The notes under the pieces: generated by a model
Databases searched by the model: none
Seen by the model: the letters and a program-made list of their open reading frames with translations, nothing else
What the model was told of the DNA's origin: nothing
DNA from: Haliotis asinina
Taxonomy: Eukaryota; Mollusca; Gastropoda; Lepetellida; Haliotidae
Length of the DNA: 64,000 nt
Direction: 5' to 3'
Assembly: GCF_037392515.1 (NCBI RefSeq)
Contig: NC_090280.1
Coordinates: 72,706,504-72,770,503 of the forward strand
Shown: one piece after another, positions 1 through 12,639 of the stretch
Numbering within the stretch: position 1 is the stretch's first letter
Layout: every line of letters starts with the position of its first letter
Translations under genes and position numbers: made by a program

Positions 1-196
1 TCGCAGATTCCGGGATCGGGTGGTTAGGCTTGCTGACTTGGTTGACACATGCCATCGGTTCCCAATTGCGCAGATCGATGCTCATGTTGTTGATCACTGG
101 ATTGTCTGGTCCAGACTCGATTATTTACAGACCGCCGCCACATAGCTGTAATATTGCTGAGTGCGGCGTAAAACTAAACTCACTCACTCACTCACT
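1..196 (+). repeat. SINE-like repeat, abalone type, 3' part
   Basis: Left end is cut by the window. The copy runs from the conserved 'gatcgggtggt' block through 'attatttacagaccgccgcc' to an (ACTC)n tail. Five more copies lie at 10.4, 13.0, 14.5, 28.0 and 59.9 kb. It is probably mobilised by a LINE with the same tail. The LTR element begins directly after the tail. Confidence 0.85.
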
Positions 197-201
197 TCGT
201 G

Positions 202-1949
202 CAGATTCCACTCACAGACCGTGCAAAGAAAATATCGGCATTCGCTACACCAGATGAACTGTATGAGTACAAGGTGATGCCCTTTGGTCCGTAGAACGCT
301 CCAGTGACGTTCCAGAGACTCGTCAACAATGTCACATCAGGCCTTGATCGTGTCGAGGCTTACATGGATGATGTCATCAATTACGACATGGAGTTGGATG
401 ACCATCGGAAAAGGACTCGTGCTTTCTTCGAAAGACTGTGTCTGAGGCGAAGTTAACTGTGAATCTTGCCAAGTGTGAATTCGGGAAGGCACAAGTAGAA
501 TTTTTAGGGCATGTTGTAGGGCATGGCCAGGTACAACCAGTTCCTGCTAAAGTTGAAGCAATTGTACATTTTCCAGTACCTCAGTCTAAGAGAGAACTCA
601 AGAGATTCTTCGGTATGGCTGGTTATCACAGAAAGTTTTGTCAAAACTTCTCAGATGTTGTATCACCACTTAGCAACCTTTTGGGGAAAAGGGTACAATT
701 TCAGTGGAATAGCAGTTGTCAGACTGCATTTGAAAAAGTCATATTCATGAATTCTCTAGTACTTCAGGCACCAAATTTTGAGAAAGGTATTAAGTTGCAA
801 ATTGATGCAAGTGATGTTGGTGCAGGTGCTGTTCTGATTCAAGAGGATGATTCAGGAAGTGAACATCCAGTTTGTTATTTTTCAAAGAGATTTGACAAGC
901 ACCAAAGAAATTATTCTGCCATTGAGAGAGAGACATTAGGTCTTTTGTTAGCTGTACAGCATTTTGAAGTGTACCTTGGTACCACCACTTTGCCAGTTGA
1001 AGTTTTTCCTGATAACTGTCCTTTGACTTTTCTTCACAAAATGAAGAACAAGAACCAGAGACTTATGAGGTGGAGTTTGGCCTTGCAAGGGTTCAATCTT
1101 GTGATCAAACACATTAAAGGCAAAGACAATGTTTGTACTGATGCACTTTCCAGGGTATAAATGTATGATGACCTGATGATGCTGTATGTTGTCATAGTAA
1201 TTCTGCAAGAAGTTTCTCATATTACTCATATTGTTACATGTTATTATGTTATTATTGATATGATTGTAACGGAAAGTTTCTGCAAAACTTTCTTTTCCTC
1301 AAGGGGGAGAGTGTTACGAGTGTGTATTTTCTGTATATTTTTGTTATTAATTAAGTAACAATTATCATTGGGTCACAACATTTAGTGTTTTGAATTATAA
1401 TTATGATGGATCACATTTCGTATAATAGATGGTCAGCATTTTTAAGATTTTGGTAGCAGGCTGTCCGGGAATTATCTGCCCTTGTTATTTTAATTTGTAC
1501 TTCCGGGGGGCTGCTAGAGATTTCTACGGTGTTGGCGATGGTCGTTTGTGCCCGAACATTCGGGAAATGACTGAATATATATATATAAAGTCTGGGTGCC
1601 ATCTTGCGACGGACACATTCTGGAGTATATTCATCATCGCAACAAATCCGTCAACGCCTGAATCAGCATTACCCGCTGTCAGACCGCTCGCTGTGCTTCG
1701 CTGTTTCTCTCTCGCACTAAGACTTTGGTGCGTTTGCTATATTATATTTTGTGACCCGATGACTCAGATTTTGTCTCACTTGTATTGTATTTGAAACTGG
1801 TATTGTGTAATTGACTCGTGACTTTGTGTATCTTGCTCTCGTTGCACAATAATAATATTTGAATGTTTTTAGACTTGTCTTTGTTCTGTTTTGCTGGTTC
1901 ACAGGGAGTTTCATACATCGTTTGTCACGGCAAATCCTTAACCGTAACA
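202..1949 (+). mobile_element. Ty3/gypsy-group LTR retrotransposon remnant (RT, RNase H, 3' LTR)
   Basis: Fossil element lacking its 5' half. Parts in order: reverse transcriptase with a YMDD box near 360-375, RT connection region, RNase H up to about 1157, a polypurine tract at 1301-1310, and a 3' LTR. The closest relatives by motif (FLGH, LTVNLAKCEFG, LSRV) are Ty3/gypsy pol proteins. No integrase lies between RNase H and the LTR, where most gypsy elements have it; either it was lost or the family carries integrase upstream of RT, as Gmr1-like elements do. It is broken, with a handful of lesions plus loss of the 5' region, and looks old. Confidence 0.85.
1312..1949 (+). repeat. 3' LTR of the gypsy-group remnant
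   Basis: Starts TGTTACG and ends CGTAACA, a short inverted terminal motif, directly after the polypurine tract. A TATA-like run (tatatatataaag) near 1577-1590 is the likely core promoter. A second LTR of the same family stands alone on the minus strand at 46.64-47.26 kb. Confidence 0.85.
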
Positions 1950-3528
1950 CATGCAATGAAACTTGAAAACGATGACTGGTACTTGCAAACCAAGATAATG
2001 TACACTATTCAACGAATGGTTAGCTACAACGAAAATGGATAGTGAGGCACCGTTCCGTTGCGCAAATGCATTAATGATAATAAAAACAACCGAGTTTGGA
2101 ACGGCTATACATGTCATAGATGGCGTAAATATTGTTAACGTCTCCCCAAACTCTGTGCTAATTCTTAACAGTAATACTTTTGTCTCAAACAAATATTTAG
2201 TTTCCAAACATCAGTCCTTGCTAACTTTCAGTATTATACATAATTACTGAACTGTTTAGTAATTACACATATTTACTGTCATACTAGTATATATGTTACA
2301 GTCAAAACGTAAAACCAGGGATTACGTATGGCCCTAGACGTTTCAGTGAATATGTATGTCTGATTCATTCAGTGAATATACGTAATCACTGAAAAGTAGA
2401 CACGAATCTTAGATATATTCCCTGAAATCACTACTTCTATATATTTCTTCCCAAAACATGTGAAACTAGACTTTTGTATTAATCAGGATAGAGACATGTC
2501 TTTACCACAGTGATAACTTTATTCAAAATAATAGATTTATACATGTTTGATGTACATACGCAAAAGTATGATGGACATGTATGGAGAACATCAATGAGGT
2601 TTTTAGTTTAACAATACAATGATGAGTGGCACCTTGAAAAAAATATTCAGCTTCGGGATTCGTCAGCTTAGTTGAGGAAAACGTTGTGTTAGTTGGACAA
2701 GATTCAAATTGAAGTTCCCTGTTGAGAAGCGAAACGTATGAAACCTTGGAAACAGATTTTAAATACAGTATGTTATAGAAGTGATTTCATGGTTGTGTTG
2801 ATGGGCGGCTGAAGGCATCAGGCGAAGGGGGACAACTCGGTTAACTGAGTGTTTAGGCTCGCTAAATGCTACGTATGTTATTCCTACTGCAGAATATTAA
2901 CCATCCCATAACACACTCACATACATCTCGGATTTATTATGTGAACCGGCTTTGTAACATACATGTACTTGGTGAATCGCAAACAACGTCTCTCATTATT
3001 ATAGCATACTGTTTCAGGCAAAGCCATGTCACATCTTGTTTGTATGGAATACTGTAAGGGACACTCTTGCAGTCTCGTAATCTCGCTCTTATGACATTTT
3101 TAGCGTATTTCCAAAGATCGAGATTGCGAGAATGCGATTACACTATTGCGTAGATTTGAGAACACCAGAAGCTGTTTGTGAGTTCTTCAATGCCATCTCA
3201 ATAACGCTTGCATGTTTGTTACGGGTTTATACGTTTTCCATTTTCTCCAAAAATCTGTTTTAGATTTGCGAAAGTTTTAACCAGGTAGTTTAAGTTTCAG
3301 TACAAAATGTTAAAGACAGCGTGTAAATGATAGCAACTAAGCTGTAATGCCCAAACTACCAATTTGACAATTACAAGCTGGTAAAACAGCGCAACGGAGC
3401 AAATCATGGTTCGGTTGAAAATATCCTGGGCGACTTAGTTAGTTTTCTTCCGCGTATATCCACTAAAGAACATGTGATAGTAACACATGCATCAAACGTC
3501 TTAACGTTAAGACGCATAAAACTTTTCA
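1950..3528. other. No recognisable gene or repeat
   Basis: AT-rich unique-looking sequence. Short open frames occur on both strands around 1.94-2.25 kb but overlap each other, show no domain, and have no splice or start context that I can support. Confidence 0.5.
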
Positions 3529-3529
3529 A

Positions 3530-3564
<35 letters not shown>

Positions 3565-3618
3565 ACAGACAGACAGAGAGAGAGATAGATAGGCAGATAA
3601 AAGATGGATGGATGGATG
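3529..3618. repeat. Compound microsatellite (AAAT)n-(CAGA)n-(GATA)/(GATG)n
   Basis: About eleven AAAT units followed by CAGA, GAGA, GATA and GATG runs. It lies just left of the large minisatellite. Confidence 0.95.
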
Positions 3619-5807
3619 AAAGAGAATGTGAGATACTAACACCACCACCGACACGTCACGAGACCCAGCCATGAAACGCATTCGACCCACTACGTGGATC
3701 CGATCACCACCATGACCAACCACCACAACTACAATTACCACAGCTACATAGGACACAACCACTACAGCTACATACGACACCACCATAGACACTCCTGCTT
3801 GCGATACCATTACATACACCACTACATGGAACACCCAAACCACACCCAACACTAAATGGCACACAACCATATCCACCACTACATGGGACACCCCAAACAC
3901 ATCCACCACACCGTTACATCCCAACATGGCACAACATCATAACAGGGACACCATATCCACAACCACCACAAGATCACTTCTTTATGGGACGCCACCGCCA
4001 TAGACTCTACATGGGGCACCACCATATCACTATGTGGGACACCATAACCACCAAATGGAACGCCACAGCAACCACTACATGGCACACCACCACCACATCG
4101 TCCACTAAATGCTACAACGTTACCACTACAGGGGACACCACCACAACTTAAAACACCGCAACCACTACATGTTACATAACCGCAACTGCATGAGAACCAC
4201 AACCACCACCTCCCCATTAATCACTACATGGGACACCACCTTTACCACCACTACAAGGGACACCACAACCATTGCCACCACTACATGAACACCACCATAT
4301 AGGACACCGCAACCACAATCAACACTAGATGGGACACCAGCACCACATCCATGACTACATGGAGCACAACCACTTTCATGACTACATATGAGAACAATCC
4401 CACATCCGCCGTTATATGAGACACTGTCAGCTCTACACGGAACACCACCGTCACTACATCCATCACTACATCCACATCTACATCACCACATCCACCACTG
4501 TGTGGGACACCACCATATCTACCATTATATGGGACGACACTACCACCAATAGAAGTGACACAACAATACAGCCACTACAAGGGACATCACCATCACTTCC
4601 ACCTCTACAAGGGACATCACCACATTCACTAAGTACACCACTACCACATACACCACTACATGGGACACTACAGCCACAACCACCACTACATGGGACACCA
4701 CAATCAAAGCCACCTGAACATGGGACACCACAAGCACATCCACCACTACAAAGGACACCATAACATATCAACCACTACATGGGACACCACAACCACCGAA
4801 ACTACCAGGAACGCCACCACCATATCAACCACAATATGGGGCACCGCAACCCCTACATGGCACATCAGCACAGCTGCATGAGACACCACCAGCTCTACAC
4901 GGGATGCCACCGGTACATCCACTACTATGTAGAACAGCACTACTACCACACGGACAACGCCACAATATCATCACTGGACACCATCACATCCACAACTACA
5001 TGGTACACCAAAACTGCCAGCACATGGGACACCACGACTACATCCACCACTACATGGAACAACTCCACCACTACATGGGACATTACCTCTCCATTCACTT
5101 CATGGGACACCACCACCAACTCCACCACTATATAGGATACCACCACCACCACTAAATTAGACACCGCCATCACATCCACCCCTAGATGGGACACCAGTGC
5201 CACATACAACATTATATGGGACATCAAATCCACCACTGAAAGGCACACCACCACATCCTCGACTACATGGGTCACCACAACCACAACCACATCCACCACT
5301 ATGTGGGACACCACCATATCCACCACTACATGGTGCAACACATGACATCCCCAACATGGCACAACAAAATACCTGCGACACCACATCCACAACCATCACC
5401 AAAAGGGACACCACCGGTACACGAGACACCACAACCGCCAATACATATGTGATAACGCCATCCCTACACTAGACACCACATCCACCAATACATATGTGAT
5501 AACGCCATCCCTACACTGGACACCACATCCATCACAACCACATAGACTACTGCACGGGACACCACCAACGCAGACACTACACGACACGGTACAATGCTAC
5601 CACCACAGGGGACACAACCATCATCTATACTGTATGGGGCATCATCACATTCATCACTAGATGGGACACCACAACCGCAACTGCCACTAAATAGGACACT
5701 ACTACCACATCCACAACTATATGGGAATCCACCACAACATTCTCCAGTACATGGTGCAACGTTACCACTACAGGGGACACCACCACAACATGGAACAAGG
5801 GGCACCA

Positions 5808-6026
5808 CCGAACCTGAGAACCACCACCACATCCATTACTACATGGTACACCACCTTTACCACCATTACAAGGGACACCACCGAACCTGAGAACCACCAC
5901 CATATCCATTACTACATGGTACACCACCTTTACCACTATTACAAGGGACACCACCGAACCTGAGAACCACCACCACATCCATTACTACATGGTACACCAC
6001 CTTTACCACCATTACAAGGGACACCA
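5808..6026. repeat. Three tandem copies of a 73-bp higher-order unit inside the minisatellite
   Basis: The block beginning 'ccgaacctgagaacc' recurs at 5808, 5881 and 5954 with nearly the same following sequence, a local duplication of several basic units at once. Confidence 0.85.
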
Positions 6027-6365
6027 AAATCATTACCACCACAACAAACACCACCACTACCACCACAAAGGACACCACAACCACAACTACCACTAGATTG
6101 CACACCACCACTACATCCACCACAACATGGGATACTGCCAGCTCTACAGGGGACACTGACGCAACTACATGAGCAAACACCACCATATCCATCACTACAT
6201 GGGACACTACCACATCCACCATTATATTGGACGACACTACCATCACTACAAGTGGCACCAACTCTATAGACACTATAAGGGACACCACCACATCCAATAA
6301 GTACACTACATGGGACACCATTACCACATCCACCATTACATGGGACACTACAACCACAGCCACAT

Positions 6366-7045
6366 AGGACACCACAACAACATCCACCACTACATGGGGC
6401 ACCACAACAACATCCACCACTACATGGGTCACCACAACAACATCCACCACTATATGGGACACCACAACAACATCCACCACTACATGGGTCACCACAACAA
6501 CATTCACCACTACATGGGACACCACAACAACATCCACCACTACATGGGTCATCACAACAACATCCACCACTACATGGGACACCACAACAACATTCACCAC
6601 TACATGGGACACCACAACAACATTCACCACTACATGGGACACCACAACAACATTCACCACTACATGGGTCACCACAACAACATTCACCACTACATGGGTC
6701 ACCACAACAACATTTACCCCTACATGGGTCACCACAACAACATCCACCACTACATTGGACACCACAACAACATTCACCACTACATGTGACACCACAACAA
6801 CATCCACCACTACATGGGACACCACAACAACATTCACCACTACATGGGACACCACAACAACATTCACCACTACATGGGACATCAGAATCAATTCCACTAC
6901 TTCATGGGACACCACAACAACATTCACCACTACATGGGACACCACAACAACATTCACCACTACATGGGACACCACAACAACATCCACCACTACATGGGTC
7001 ACCACAACAACATTCACCACTACATGGGACACCAAACCCACATCC
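6366..7045. repeat. Homogeneous 30-bp core array
   Basis: About 22-23 units in perfect 30-bp register. The units differ mainly at two positions (GGGAC/GGGTC and CATCC/CATTC), giving a readable string of variant types along the array. Confidence 0.95.
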
Positions 7046-7048
7046 ACC

Positions 7049-7640
7049 AGCCAGCATGTATGTGAAGTGCTACCCATTCATAGCACGGAAAGCAGCATCT
7101 TTGTGTCTCTGTTCAAGTGTATAGAACTTGTGAGTATGCCATCCGTCTCATGCAAACATTTTAATATGACAAAGAAAAAACTTCCACTGGGACTTTTGAC
7201 ATTTCGGACATCAAACCATAACCTACCGATTGAGACTGACTGCTGGAGTGGAGTAACGAGGGAAGACTTGACCATCTCTGCAGCTCACCAACAAAATCAG
7301 TGTCTACTATGGCCGAGTCTCTAAATATGGCGAGCTTCTCAAATCCCAAAAAAACATAAACACTTCGTAATTTATCAAAATCTATTACAATTATTTCCAA
7401 TAAGCTCCAAATAAAGTCTAATTAGTAACAGTTACTCTGTTTGTTATGGTATGTTGTTACAATATATCTTTGGGTATATATTGTAAATGATGTCTATCGC
7501 TGTTGTGTGGGTTATTACTGTATTTATTTGGATTTGTTTGTTTCATTTATCACCTTTGGTGGGTTTCTAGAAATAACGATGAAGACTCACATGGCAGATA
7601 GTGCGTATGCATGCAGCTAGCACGCCATTTTTCTGGGCGC
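7049..7640. other. No recognisable gene or repeat
   Basis: The Thr-rich frame of the minisatellite runs on to 7324 without further repeats or a domain. The rest is AT-rich and featureless to me. Confidence 0.45.
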
Positions 7641-8680
7641 CATCATTGTTACTGCCTCTCCGTCATCGGCAGACTTATCATCAAATACCAAGGAACTTGC
7701 ACTGGGCAGGATAACCCAGGAAGACCACTACAGTTCGTAGTCTGACCCATTAACCCTTCGCCACGGTCACACGTTTGACGCATTTCTGCGTGACAGTTGT
7801 TTGTCAACCGAGACAGCCAAACCAAGCTGTTGGTTTCAGCTCCCAAAGGATCATCAGGCGTCCAACTCGGACTCATGAGAGTCAAAGGCAACGCCTGCTG
7901 TGGTGTTCTGGTCGGACCTGGAGACGGATCTGTTGGTCCGACGAAATCAGGTTCCTGCCTCATGTTACGAATGGTGGTCAGAGAGTTAGGGACTCATTAA
8001 CATTGCTTATGTGCCGAGATTCATCCACCTGTTCCCTTAGGACGAGGCTCCGTTATAGTGTGTGTACACTTCTGTGAACTACTTCAGCTTTACACACCAG
8101 CAAGATCTCTCAGATCTGCTTCACAGACCCTCCTATGTGTACCCAAAGATCCTTTTTGTCTTCCGCAGCCACGGAGTGGAACAACCTTCCTCACACTCTT
8201 AGAAGTGCACCATCATACTTATCTGAAAACTTATCTGTTCCAAAAAGACTACCCTCCATGTTGATGTGTATCAAATGAACATGATTTAATCCTGTGCTGT
8301 GTGACTTTCAACATTGGGCGCTTCGAGCATGCATTATGCGTGGAGAAATGCGCATTACAAATGGATTATTATTTATTATTATTGTTATGTCTCCCATGAT
8401 CGTCAGTTCACATTGTTGACTGTGAGTCAAAGTACTGCTACATCACGTACATTCTTGAGCATCTTTTTTGTGTCTCATTTTAATATCCACCCATTGGCTT
8501 CCAGATCCATGGTCCTGGGCGACAACGCTGGGCCATATCGTTCCATGTCGTGCTGAGTTCCTTCGGAATATTTCTAACGAGAATCTCCCTTGACTTGCAG
8601 TGCTCTGATCTGAACGCCCACGGAGCACATTTGGAAAATTTCGATGGTCCATCGTAGTTAGTCTCTCTTCTGCAAAATGT
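7640..8680 (+). mobile_element. Tc1/mariner-like transposon remnant, split by a LINE fragment
   Basis: Degraded transposase pieces in changing frames. At 7830-7990 there is a segment with the RRPTRTH... WSDEIRFLPHVT... pattern, matching the first catalytic Asp region (W/FTDESRF) of Tc1 transposases. At about 8010-8070 a 'GRGSVIV' piece matches the GGGSVMVWG block. After an inserted LINE end, 8400-8650 resumes with 'GDNAGPYR' (the DNARPH block with the second Asp) and 'TPTEHIW' (the PIEHLW block with the catalytic Glu). Frames change at least twice, so it is dead. No terminal inverted repeats were located. Confidence 0.6.
8075..8390 (+). mobile_element. LINE 3' end (L2/CR1-like), 5'-truncated, inserted in a Tc1 remnant
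   Basis: Encodes the last residues of a LINE ORF2: 'YTPARSLRSASQTLLCVPK', then in shifted frames an 'A(A)TEWNNLP' block and a Leu/Phe/Lys-rich end, typical of the C-terminal tail of L2/CR1-type ORF2. It is followed by 'gggcgcttcgagcatgc' and an (ATT)n tail near 8360-8390, the usual L2-like 3' end. Confidence 0.65.
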
Positions 8681-10330
8681 TGCTGGTTTTGAGGAACCTT
8701 TGAGTGAAGAGTGAATAAAAGGCAACGCCCTCACGAGAAAGGTTTGTACTTTTAACGGAGCTGAATTATTTACAACCAGAAACGGAGGAAACACATCATT
8801 TGTCAGAAAGACTAGACATTGTTGTTGTCAAACAGAGTTCATCATCGAGCAAACAGTATAGACCATTGCAAATCTCGAGGAGTCAACACGCACGATACAG
8901 TACAACTGTTTGCTCCTTGTACATCCGACTCCGAGTATCTGCAACTGAACTGGGATGTCGAGTAAACATGCACAGACAACCAAACACGCCCCATACACCG
9001 ATTCTTCGTGTACACACACGGAATAATGACGACGTTCAGTCTCTGGATTTGAAGGGTTGGCTATGTCCCACTGTTGTCGCTATGCCACTTGAAAATTTAT
9101 ACTGAAACAGGAAACTTAATTGACATTGTCACTGTTGACATAGCTGGGCGCCGGTAGACGCCGTTCACACAAAACACAATTCCATATGGTGTATTGTTGT
9201 ATAGATTTGCATCCAGAGAAGAAAAACACTGGAACAACAGATTGGATTGGAGAAGTCTAACATTCTGTGTATCTTTTGAAAGAATTGTCGTTCTTTGACA
9301 TATTCAGCAAACTGTGGGAGCGGACATAGACGCTTGTATATGCAACAGACAAAGACAAAAAGACACGTAATAGTGAGCGACATTATCGAACATTTGGACA
9401 GAATCTACACATTGCCCTTAAAATACTGTCGGAAATAGAAAAAAAAGAACTATTTTTATGCTGTTACTCTGTATCCCTCAAATTTACACAACGCAACGTC
9501 GGAAAGTTAATTTACCTGCCATGAAATGCAGGCGCTGCTGACTGGGTCATCTCAAAGATATCTTGTACTTTTCAAGTATGTTGAATATGTCTCATTTATT
9601 GATTAACATCTTACGTGTCTTTCTTTCATGAACTTTATGTTAAGATAATTATGTAAAAGAGTATGATACCTGATACCCATAAAAAGCATCATATTAAATG
9701 ACTCAAGATATCTAGGTGGTATGACCACCCGAAGATGGTCAGGACTAGATAATGCTATTTATGTTACATGTAGGACACGCCATGCACTTCCCTACTTTGA
9801 TTCCCCTATATATGTTATTATCATATCCACGTATACCACGAGTGACCACCAGTGGTGGGAAGAGTAAAGTGTGGGGTATGTTTTACATTCTGATTACCCC
9901 CTTTGTATTGTTAAAGTTTGTGTTAGATGAATGAGGACTTGTCAAATGTTTTCTCATCTCAATTTTCTGCCGTGGAAATTAATGCCCTGATGTTATAAAA
10001 AATCAATACCATAGATCTTTTATAAAAGACCTGTTAGTATTTACCTATTGTTTTCCGAAGCAAAGTGACCGGACCTACATCATTAATTAATTTAAACACT
10101 AAAACATAAATACAGAAATGTGAGCATTCATTAAATAAGTTACACAATTTACCTAGTTCTCTATTTTCTTCCACCCGTCCGCCACTTTATTGGATCAGGT
10201 TGGAGATAACAACCAAAACGCAAAAATACGGATGCAGCATGTGAACTCAATACTGTCCCAGGTCTGTCCTATCAATGAATTTGTTCTCTTTTTTTAAAAA
10301 AAAATACCCCTTATTCTTATTCTAAAATTA
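8681..10330. other. No recognisable gene
   Basis: AT-rich intergenic sequence. Only short overlapping open frames without recognisable domains. Confidence 0.45.
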
Positions 10331-10340
10331 TTGTTTTCAG

Positions 10341-10390
10341 ACACGATATGGCTGAAATATTGCCGATGTGACTTTAAATCTTCCTCATTC
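10341..10390 (+). mobile_element. Isolated 3' tail of the I/Nimb-like LINE
   Basis: 'acacgatatggctgaaatat' followed by 'tgccgatgtgac', identical in pattern to the 3' end of the LINE copy at 57.35 kb. A very short 5'-truncated insertion, or a tail left after deletion. Confidence 0.7.
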
Positions 10391-10411
10391 ACACACTGTC
10401 CTCTGAAGCGC

Positions 10412-10678
10412 AAGAGTGAGTGAGTGAATTTTACGCCGCACTCAGCAATATTCCAGCTATATGGCGGTGGTCTGTAAATAATCGAGTCTGGACCAGACAA
10501 TCTAGTGATTAACAACATGAGCATCAATCTGCGCAATTGGGAACCGATTTCATGTGTCAACCAATTCAGCGAGTGTGACCACCGGTCCCATTAGTCGCCT
10601 TTTACGACAAACATAGTCGCCTTTGGTGTCAGGCATGGGTTGCTGAAGGCCTATTCTATCCCGGACCTTCACGGGTCC
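10412..10678 (-). repeat. SINE-like repeat, abalone type, near full length
   Basis: Starts (on the plus strand) with the GAGT tail complement, then the 'ttacgccgcactcagcaata' block, and ends with 'ccttcacgggtcctg'. Same family as the copies at 14.5 and 59.9 kb. Confidence 0.85.
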
Positions 10679-10699
10679 TGCCATCGTAGCTGGGACAAC

Positions 10700-12560
10700 A
10701 CGTTCTCAGTAGTGTACCATGAACCTGTACTAGATAGGTAACCCCCAAGTACTTAAACCAGATACAGTCTCTTGCAGACTAAATTTCTCATACTTTCTCA
10801 GCCTTCACGAAATACGCTAGCATTTGTTTTATCCACATTAACCTTTAATTCCCATTTATCAAAATAAGACGATCGTTTAATTATTTTTTTCAAAAGTCCA
10901 AGTACAGTACTGTCGAACAAAATAAACAGCACACAACAGAGTAAACATGTTCAAGACACCGATATTCATACACCTCTGTACGTCTGCATTGATTAACTTA
11001 ACAAGATCGTGTATGTGAAAGGAGAACCAGAAGGGAGACAACTGGCAGCCCTGCCTAACGTCAATATAAACAATCAAAGAATGGCGTACGTCCTTTTTCT
11101 AGTGACAAACACGACTTGACATTGTCATACATATTGCGAATAAGTCTAAATGACCTATCCTCAACATAAGAAAAATCCAGAGTTTATAAAACAGTGACAT
11201 TCTCGAAACTTCGAGACGGAATTAAATGCAGCCACAAGCCTCACAAAAACACAGTATGATCTTCCTTTATATAGGGATAAATAATTCTTAACAGTAGTAT
11301 CAATCAAAACGTATTATCTGTTTTGAGCATAAGATTAAACAAACTTCTTATCACGTCAAGACATTTAAATGGAGTATTTTTTTACAAAAATCAATTGGCA
11401 GTCCATTATATCCTGGGTATTTTTCAGAGCTTTGATACTCAAAAGAACTTGAATGTCACATATTGTAACATTTTGATCAAGAATATTTTCATTATCGATA
11501 GCACTGCTAATTGGTTGGTTAGATATAGAACATACAAAGTCATTTTTACAGATGCATAAAAGTCCAGTTTATTTGGTGATATACTTCTCCCTCGAATCAA
11601 TTGTTGAATTGTAGTAATATAACCAATTGAAACAAAGTTTCTACAAAATAGAGGTTGACCCCGCTTTACCTTGGACCAGACTAGTCACCTGTTTGACACT
11701 GGGTGCTGGGACTATTTAACAAGTAACAAAATACCTCCTCTATTTACAATGGCACCAATATTCTTCAGTCGAGTTTTACTAAATGGCGTGTATGGAGGAA
11801 ACATAAATATATCCGAATCATTTGCCCAGGTTTCGACTTATCCAATCACGTTTTAGTCATTAAGAATGTTCCAGAAATGTTCAAAATTCAAATTTCGTTT
11901 TAGGCCTTCCATGTTCCCATCTGCGAAAGTAGATTACGAATCACTTTGTGCTTTATCAATCCGGGGCTTTGGTCACATTTCTGTCTCCCGTTTGCGTCGG
12001 TACGGTTTGTTTGTTGTTTCCATGGTAACGTTTTGAACAGTTCATCGCCATTGTTGCTTAGTTTGTTGTCGATTTGTAGCTTGTCAAGTCTCAGTGCGAC
12101 ATAGTTATCTTCCACTCTAGCCTTGTCCCAAAAGCCTTGCTCCTCACTAAAGTCTTGGGATACAATCAATGGTTTACGTTTCAGTTCTATTAATACAAGT
12201 CCTTCCTGTTTCAGGTACTTTAGTGTGTTTAAATAGGACGAGCACTTATAAGATTTGGATGATATGCTTCAAGTGGATAAATTCCAACGAATTGCTGATT
12301 ACATCACACATCCTATCTTAAATATTCTTTTCCGATTCGCCAGTCCTCTCTGGGATGGTGTGGAATATCAGGTTATTCATTCTCTGGTTATTCTCTAGGG
12401 TTTTTTTTTCAGAAAGTGACTTAACTGTGTTCCTCTATTCGGTATTAACTCCTACGAAGCCGACAACATCGTCTTCGAGCTGTGTGATTTTCTGTGACAG
12501 TTAATTAAAGTTTCATTTAATTCCCAGCAAATGTTTTTCACTTCTTTAAAAAGTTCAGAC
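10700..12560 (-). mobile_element. Degraded non-LTR retrotransposon: ORF1p, endonuclease and RT pieces
   Basis: Read on the minus strand from 12.56 kb down. First an ORF1p-like part: 'ITQLEDDVV' coiled-coil residues near 12.47 kb, then 'NNLIFHTIPERTGE' (RRM-like start, near 12.37 kb) and a C-terminal part with 'ALRLDKLQIDNKL' (11.90-12.23 kb), matching L1-type ORF1 proteins. Next, 11.75-11.84 kb resembles APE endonuclease sequence ending GGILLLVK. Then 11.3-11.5 kb carries 'LSIKALKN', like the segment before RT. Finally 10.72-11.20 kb holds RT with 'DVRQGCQLSPF' and a later 'DKTNA...YLV' part. There are many stops and frame changes. Clade not assigned. Confidence 0.6.
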
Positions 12561-12639
12561 AAATAAGCATCTCTAAATTGAATTCTTGCAATTGTTTTAC
12601 AACTTAACATAACTTGTTGAACATACAAGCATCACAGAT

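Larger units (their letters stand above)
3640..7048. repeat. 3.4-kb AC-rich minisatellite, ~30-bp unit
   Basis: The whole stretch is built from 'ccaccactacatgggacacc' style units. The left two thirds are diverged and irregular; the right third is an exact 30-bp array. Because 30 is a multiple of three, several frames stay open: His/Asn-rich and Thr/Trp-rich peptides on the plus strand, and a Val-rich 403-residue frame (5866-7077) on the minus strand. I see no start context, signal peptide or splice site that makes any of these convincing, so I annotate it as non-coding. A mucin-like Thr-rich exon on the plus strand is the only coding reading worth considering. Confidence 0.9.

Noticed and set aside
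6310-6789. 159-codon His/Asn-rich plus-strand frame (HHYMGHHNNI-type repeats)
   Set aside because: Same explanation as the Val-rich frame; no sequence outside the array supports it.
5866-7077. 403-codon minus-strand frame encoding Val-rich repeats
   Set aside because: It exists because the minisatellite period is a multiple of three and its GT-rich strand lacks stops. There is no start context, no topology expected of a membrane protein, and competing frames are equally open.
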